64,000 nucleotides of DNA from Panorpa germanica (lineage: Eukaryota; Arthropoda; Insecta; Mecoptera; Panorpidae), in NCBI GenBank assembly GCA_963678705.1, contig OY783205.1, forward strand, positions 24,853,034 to 24,917,033, read 5' to 3'. Every line of letters begins with the position of its first letter. Positions within the stretch are counted from its first letter, which is position 1. The notes under the pieces were generated by a model. It saw nothing but the letters and a program-made list of their open reading frames with translations, had not been told where the DNA came from and did not search any database. Position numbers and translations under genes: made by a program. Of the stretch, positions 58,070-64,000 are shown one piece after another.

Positions 58070-58343
58070 CAGAGATGTGCGTTTTTCAAATACATATACT
58101 CAAAATGCAAATACAAAATAGTAAATACCTATTTTCTATTTTGTATTTAAATATCTTTCAAGAGTACAGAATTTTATATTTTATTTGAAAACTTTTACAA
58201 ACCTATTTCCTATTTGGAAAATACAAAATACTTTTTCTATTTTTGTTTTATCAGTAAACATTATTTTTTTAATATAAACTTAAAACCCCACCAACATTAG
58301 CACCATCTATGATCTAGAAGTAGCTGCGCAATTGTCTTACTCG
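58070..58343 (+). mobile_element. Family E hAT MITE, right end missing
   Basis: CAGAGATGTGCGTTTTTCAA onward is nearly identical to 53759-54010 and stops at CAATTGTCTTA, losing the last 80 bp or so. Confidence 0.85.
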
Positions 58344-58344
58344 T

Positions 58345-59785
58345 TCTAATTTAAAATGATAAATGTGCCTATTATTTTATTATCCTTCTTGTTATCCCCA
58401 GCATAAGACATCTGATTTTCGTTTACCTAAATTTGTTTATCATATTTTCTCGTTCATTATTTGTTTTACTACAAGACAATCACTCCACTAAATTCCTTAC
58501 TGAAATATATATATATACATAAATATATATACATACCTACAAACCTTAACACTTGTCCGCTTTAATCCCTAAACTATCACAACGTGTTGATAACAAATTT
58601 CTACATAACATCTTAAAATATGGATTCACTGCTCTACAAATTCTTTATCTTGTTTTGACACTCATATAATTCGAGAATCATCTTCTAAATCCTTGTATCA
58701 TATCATTGAATAACATTTGTTAGTTTCCTTCCTTCCTTACATGAATCCCCTTTCTATAATTCCGTCTTCCTCCTTCCCATCTTCCTAGATTCTAACATTC
58801 CCTTACTCTTTGACGCATTGGTTGGTGCCCAGCTTGTTGTGATTTGATATATCATCCTTATCTGTGATTCTAATACTTTGATTTTATAGATGTTATAGAT
58901 GATATTGAATTTGTTGTTTTATAAAGCTAGATGTATATAATAGCGGCTAGATACATATAGAAAGTAATAATATTTTCGCCGCGAAAAAAATAACATTTTC
59001 AATTTTAATTCTATCGCTAATTAATATATGTATTTTTTTTTGCCCTTGAATAAAAAGCAATCAATCATTCGATTATATACAGGGCATATTCTTTTACCTG
59101 CAATATACATTGTAAGGCCTGAGCCATTTAATTAATGTAAATTGTAAGTAAGTATTTTGATGATAATTGTGATTCTAAAGAGCGAGGCGCGAGATTCAAA
59201 TAGATATATAGTAATGAATTTTTCAACTTAGGTTGTTGCGCGAGAATGCCCCCTAAGGCCGCGTCTGCAACCATCCCCATCCACCTCAGGACGCTATGCG
59301 ACGCTAAGGTATCTTGACCCGATGCCAGTAAAGTCTATAGATTATACGCGATCTATAAAAAGCTATAAACTACTTTAAATAAAAACCGAAAGCATATATT
59401 TTATAAAAAAATTAACTTAAAGAACAAAAACTTCATATTGAATGTATCAGACAGTTTCTTACTTTCAACATAAGTTAATGATAAAAGTGTTTTGGTTTAT
59501 ATTCAAATGTAACTTTGTATTTTCGAGAACTGTTTCCGGAAATAACATTTTCTGATCCGTTATTAGTCTAAACTTAACTACGAAAACTAATAAACAACTA
59601 ATCTTCATCAAAAACAAACCTCTGTATGTCGGTTATTTCAGTTCTCCTGTAAATACTACATGTAGTAACTTTGTCTGCACGTGGAGTTGTCAACCATTTC
59701 ATTTTCCGAATAATAATAGAAATTATATTATATAAAATACATGTGTTTGGTTGTTATCAAATTGAATTGATTATATATATAAATA
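58345..59785. other. No supported gene
   Basis: AT-rich. A patch at 59235-59330 is GC-richer but shows no motif. Confidence 0.4.
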
Positions 59786-60283
59786 ATGCATAGTTTTAAT
59801 ATAATCAAAAAATTGAACTTCAATTTGAAAAATCAAGATTTCATTAACAAAAGTCTGCTAAAAGGAAGAGATTATTATATGTTTCATCCAAATTTAAGTA
59901 AGAAAAGATGGTTCAGAAATCAGTTCCACAAAATTATATCAACTATAATCAGAATCAAAAGTAATCATTGTAAAACTCCAGCTCACCTGTATAAAATTTA
60001 TATTAAATCTGACGATAGATGTCAATGTGGTGAAGAAAGAACTTTGGATCATACTATATTTGAATGCATAAATTATAGTTTAGAAAGATCAAAATTCAAT
60101 AGTGAAATATTAGATGTGATTAAGACTTTTCCTGATAATACTAAATTTTTGTTAAGTGATTCAAAATTAATTAGTGAATTATTTAAATATTTAGAAATTT
60201 GTAAAATAGAATTACAAAATGTTAAATATGTATAAAAAATGTTTGATGGTGGCTATGACGAATAAAAGTCAAGGCAAATAAAT

Positions 60284-60286
<3 letters not shown>
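59786..60286 (+). pseudogene. LINE family G 3' end, longest intact frame
   Basis: A 149-codon frame (FNIIKKLNFNLKNQDFINKS; LSKKRWFRNQFHKIISTIIR; CQCGEERTLDHTIFEC) to a TAA at about 60233. It preserves the frame that is shifted in the 50-kb copy. It includes the zinc motif of the ORF2 C-terminus but none of the reverse transcriptase core, so it is 5'-truncated. The 3' UTR leads into an (AT)n tail. Confidence 0.88.

Positions 60287-60322
<36 letters not shown>
60287..60322. repeat. (AT)n microsatellite at LINE G 3' end
   Basis: About 18 uninterrupted AT units immediately after the LINE G 3' UTR, probably expanded from its tail. Confidence 0.95.
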
Positions 60323-60324
<2 letters not shown>

Positions 60325-60329
<5 letters not shown>

Positions 60330-61212
60330 AAACTTAAACTTATTAAGTAGCGGTGTAGTTCACATATATAAGGCTACAACACCGACACAGCAAATTGCCT
60401 GTATAGTTGGAGGTAGTCGGTAATAACACTCACCATCGGAAATAGGCTGACGTTAAATAAATTAATAAATAAAACATATATGTATAATTGAAACAATTTA
60501 ATTCACCAATTAAAAATTTATTTATTAAATTAAAAATTTTCATAGCCAGAATCGTTAGGCTGTTATACTCTATTGAAAATAACTTTCACTTATTACGGAT
60601 TACACATAAATCACAATCCTAATCAATTATCATTAACCAAATAAATCCAACCATTATGTGTAGATATTAGTCTGACCCACATTAAAAAATTTCTATTTTT
60701 ATTTAACAGTCTGATGTGTGTTACATTTAAACTAATTTTTTTGTTTTGATGAAATTCAAATTCGAGATTTATCAAACAATTGTTTACCATTTCGGTGTGT
60801 TTTGATGATCACTTAAATGTGAATATTTCACGTGTGAAATACGTTGTTAACTACTGAAGTAGAACGATGTGATGCCTCAGGGAGTTTGACGACTAATACA
60901 ACACTCTACGGAAGAGTACAACATTTGACTAAACACCAAATATGTTACATTCTGAAACACGTGTTACACTTGTGGGTAACTTGTAAGTTACTTCTCCTTA
61001 TGCTTGTACTAAGACTGGTTGTTATGTTTTGCTTAAACCTTAAGACATGTATAAATGTTATTTCATTTCATAAGTGAAGTATAATTACCTAAAACTTTAT
61101 TGTGAAATGAGCTACATCATGGTGAAACTTTTATTTTAAAAGATACTTCATGGTTCTATATATAATCTCTTCTATTATTTACCGTAAAACTTTTTATGTA
61201 CGAGTATATATA
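60325..61212. other. No supported gene
   Basis: AT-rich. The 77-codon frame at 60844-61077 has no motif. 61118-61165 weakly resembles the outer arm of family C. Confidence 0.35.
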
Positions 61213-61345
61213 CAGAGATGTGCACAAATGCTTTTCAAAAGCATTTAAATACAAAATGCAAATACCTCGCTATTTTCCTATTTCAAATACAAAATAAAAA
61301 ATAAATTTCATGTTAGTATTTAAATACAAAATACGTATTTTAAAA
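61213..61345 (-). mobile_element. Family E hAT end
   Basis: CAGAGATGTGCACAAATGCT through CTATTTTCCTATTTC matches the reverse of the right end of the 54-kb element. It then continues with further TATTTTGTATTT-like sequence not in that copy. Confidence 0.75.
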
Positions 61346-61445
61346 ATACTCTTTAATAAAGACCGACTTCGTTTTGAAACAATTTTGTTTCATAAAAATA
61401 CTACCCAGAATTTTTTAAAATAGCATAAGGGTTTTATTGGACAAT

Positions 61446-61515
61446 ACAGTGGGCGAGAGCATTGATGCTTTACACTGACTGCTGTGTTTTCGGGTTCGAT
61501 CCCCGGACCAGATAT
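61446..61515 (+). other. tRNA-like promoter segment
   Basis: CAGTGGGCGAGAGCATTGATG, then GGGTTCGATCCCCGGACC, the second being a near-perfect B box in a T-arm context. It is not a functional tRNA, since no acceptor stem pairs. Such segments head SINEs and some LINE 5' UTRs. Confidence 0.45.
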
Positions 61516-61519
61516 ATAT

Positions 61520-61850
61520 TTTTTGGGTCTAGATCACCTGAGTGGTGACCGGGTGTGAAAGAATAGTCCCAATGTTGCTCATGCATGTCGTAAGAGGCGA
61601 CTAAAATGGGTACCCAGTGTCTGGGGGTATAGCCAGGCACCCTGCCCCTGGGGATTATATCAGGGGACTGGTCCTCCAGGTTGGGGGTTGGGCGTGGTGC
61701 TAACAACTCCACCCCGTAAAAGAAAACCTTGTTACGAAATCTCAAGTATTTAAATCATCCGGGAAGAGGCCTGGAAGAAAATTCTTGAGAAGGCCAGGGC
61801 CCACCCGGAGCTGTCGAGCCACTGAAGAAGAAGAGGAAGGTTAGTGTCGC
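61520..61850 (+). repeat. GC-rich retroelement 5' UTR or SINE body
   Basis: It contains CGTAAGAGGCGACTAAAATG, GTGCTAACAACTCCACCCCG and a CCTGGAAG-rich end. The phrase TCGTAAGAGGCGACTAA is, from memory, common in 5' regions of insect non-LTR elements. The minus-strand 91-codon frame over it is a shadow and not a gene. Confidence 0.5.
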
Positions 61851-61950
61851 ATGTTTATGTCGCACTAGTCTGTACATGAGTGAACACTCATGTCTAAATA
61901 ATGTCAATTTATGAATGAAAATATATAAATGTTGAATGTCGCATGTGGAG

Positions 61951-62216
61951 GTAGTAGGGGGTATTAAGACAATTGTGCAAATACTTTTAGATCATAGATG
62001 GTGCTAATGTTGGTGGGGCTTTAAATTTATATTCAAAAAATAATATTTACTGATTATCACTATGAAGTTACAAAAATGAAAACAGTATTTTGTATTTTCC
62101 AAATAGGAAATAGGTTTGTAAAAGTTTTCAAATAAAATATAAAATTCTATATTCTTAAAAGATATTTAAATACAAAATAGGTATTTACTATTTTGTATTT
62201 GTATTTTGAGTATATT
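61951..62216 (-). mobile_element. Family E hAT MITE body, minus strand
   Basis: It starts GGGGGTATTAAGACAATTGT and follows the reversed 54-kb element to TTTGTATTTTGAGTATA, lacking the last 30 bp. Together with 61213-61345 it would be one element split by about 600 bp. Confidence 0.8.
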
Positions 62217-62219
62217 TTT

Positions 62220-63058
62220 AAGTATAAAAGTAATATTTAATAAAGCGAGAACACGTTAATACATATATTTAAATTATTATTACAGTTTATAAACAATAGT
62301 AATCCGATATTTTCATACAACATATTTTATATGAAATTTATATTTGTTTTCCGGAAATTTCATCATAATTTATAATGGTTATATCACATATTCAATGAAT
62401 TTTATTTTATTTATTTTTAATTCATTTACTACGCCTGCCAAATGCAACTACAATAACTCATATTCTGTAAATAGTTAAATACATATTTTATATATATATA
62501 AATGAGTTTTAAAAGTAAAATGTTATAATTTTATATATGTATTATATAATATTTATAAAAGCTTAGTTTATAAATACATGCCATTGAGTGTTTTATATAT
62601 ATAATGCAGATTTACAGCTATATATATTTTACCTAATACGTATATAGCTACAATGTAGAGGTAAAACAATTTTATTGAATTTAATGTATTTGTTATATGG
62701 TTTGTATAGCAGAAGAATATAGTTTTTTAGGTTTTTACGTGTTTCAAGGATTATAGAATCTTAGAACGTCCTTTAGATCGATTAATTAGTAATAAAGTAT
62801 CCTTATTTAGACGCTTTTAGATAAAATATTACCAGACCAAGGTTTGGTTGTTTTAAAGTTAAGTTAATTATGTAAATACACAACAAAGACTACCAACTAA
62901 GTAGGAAATAGGAGAATTCTTTTTAAAAAAAGTTATTAATGATTTAATTTTAAAAATATGTTTCATTTGTTGCTGCATACCAGGCGTAAGATTTACGATA
63001 ATACAAAGAAATTTATATGCAATTAATTTTTTAATAAAAGTTCTTTTACGTATTATTC
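62220..63058. other. No supported gene
   Basis: Very AT-rich unassigned DNA with short ATATAT runs. Confidence 0.4.
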
Positions 63059-63532
63059 TGCTTTAATTTGTTTAACATATGACAATACGCGTAGTCATTC
63101 ACAGTACCATTTTTAATTTAATTTATTTTTTAAGTTTTCTTAGTTTTTTTAGAACCTTACTAGGTCCAATGTCTTAAATTAAAAATATTAAATTAAGAAA
63201 AACTATATTATATTATAACCTCCAAAATGTGACAATCTGTCAAAATGCTGTAAGATTTACTTTTAAAAGAAGTTTAATGTCAGTTTTTAAAAAATATAGA
63301 AGTGAAAACAATTACTATTTCAAATTGTTATTAGAAATAGCAATTTTAATTATTTCAGATACAATTTTGTCGAACTGCCAAAATTTATATTTACATACGT
63401 ACCAACTAAATTAACTAAACTTAAATTAAAACACGAATGTGAAAAGCAATGCTTAAACTAAAACCTGAAATCTAGATTACAATATTAAATAAAAACAGTA
63501 AATTAAATATCAAAACAGTGAGTGGGAATGAT
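63059..63532 (+). mobile_element. Family D element, right end complete
   Basis: It begins just inside the left terminus (CTGCTTTAATTTG) and ends AACAGTGAGTGGGAATGAT. It is collinear with and close to the copy at 20516. The two copies together define the full element of about 490 bp with ATCATTCCCACTCACTG inverted ends. Confidence 0.88.
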
Positions 63533-63576
63533 GCTTTTTACGCACAGTAATAAATTACTAAAAATATATATTTCTT

Positions 63577-63702
63577 TTAAAAACATTTCTGCCAGTGTAT
63601 TTTTGATAATTCGATACAATTACCCTGTGTTATATTCAGCTCGTTAGCGAATTCTTGACCAGCAGTTGGTAGCATTGACCGCGTACATTCAACAATGGTA
63701 TT
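63577..63702 (-). CDS. Possible short coding fragment
   Basis: A minus-strand frame of 41 codons, VECTRSMLPTAGQEFANELN, then QGNCIELSK, to TAA, in a less AT-rich patch. No acceptor or start codon anchors it and no family is recognised. The adjacent end of the window (63880-63980) is also less AT-rich and could belong with it. Confidence 0.18.
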   Translation of the reverse strand, partial: NTIVECTRSMLPTAGQEFANELNITQGNCIELSKIHWQKCF

Positions 63703-64000
63703 TTATTAAAACTATTCATTGTTAAGCAACATTCTGCATTGAGAATTATTAAAATTAATTACACAATTCATTAAAATAGTTAAATATTAGGAGAAGTTCA
63801 ATTCTGAAAATTTTGTTTTTTTTTTTCAATATTTTTTTAAAGCGATTTCCTTTGTCCTTTTATAACTTGTTAATAAGGCATGTCTCGATTAGAAACTGTC
63901 GTAGTACTTGAACGAGTTGTCTGCCAGGACATCTTATAATTCTCGCTTGATGTTGTGTTTTTCTCGGATGGCGAAATTTATTTTTATAATCAAGTAATTG

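Noticed and set aside
61446..61515. A functional tRNA gene
   Set aside because: The B box is good, but the acceptor stem does not pair and the D-arm spacing is off. It fits a SINE or LINE head better.
61470..61745. A 91-codon minus-strand Pro/Gly-rich frame
   Set aside because: It is the antisense of a GC-rich retroelement 5' region or SINE, where open frames arise from composition.
1..64000. CRISPR arrays, bacterial operons, rRNA or telomeric TTAGG arrays
   Set aside because: No regularly spaced short repeats, ribosome-binding patterns, conserved rRNA cores or TTAGG tandem runs were seen. The window is eukaryotic repeat DNA.

Overview
This is a strongly AT-rich stretch of eukaryotic nuclear DNA, most likely from an insect. 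The evidence is Jockey-type non-LTR retrotransposon 3' ends, Helitron-like ends, hAT, TTAA-target and TA-target miniature elements, short GT-AG introns, and no bacterial operon structure. No long conserved host gene is visible. The window reads as intergenic or large-intron DNA built from many layers of mobile-element debris. Two of the few gene-like signals are near the left end. One is a pair of small well-spliced exons on + (1945-1984 and 2101-2137). The other is a 145-codon frame on - (4186-4623) with a signal peptide, six cysteines and a hydrophobic C-terminal tail.

Layout. 1-6.8 kb: two copies of a roughly 640-bp palindromic-ended element (family A), the exon pair, a palindromic TA-type MITE (family B), the six-Cys gene and two copies of family D (ends ATCATTCCCACTCACTG). 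7-14 kb: decayed LINE 3' ends (families H and I), a Helitron-like element and a half copy of TTAA-type family C. 14-27 kb: more A, B and D, a second Helitron-like element, a hairpin-bearing repeat carrying terminal LINE codons (family F), an inverted pair of A copies and a Jockey C-terminus. 28-40 kb: mostly unique AT-rich DNA with F, a complete C element and LINE fragments. 40-47 kb: a GC-richer island of uncertain coding value, B, F, LINE G, a perfect hairpin and a hAT transposase remnant. 48-51 kb: LINE I and LINE G. 53-62 kb: a B-type element holding a complete hAT MITE with an 8-bp target duplication, a LINE I copy split by F, a Jockey fragment, LINE G with an (AT)n tail, and a composite hAT/tRNA-like block. 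62-64 kb: a D copy and unassigned sequence.

The elements do not work together as a pathway. What can be read is insertion order: hAT in B', F in LINE I, B in a possible hAT element, Helitron beside B. The most unusual items are family F, which joins a noncoding hairpin module to a conserved short reading frame resembling the end of a Jockey-type ORF2, and the six-Cys gene. Family letters are local labels. Superfamily assignments rest on end sequences and motifs, not on database searches.
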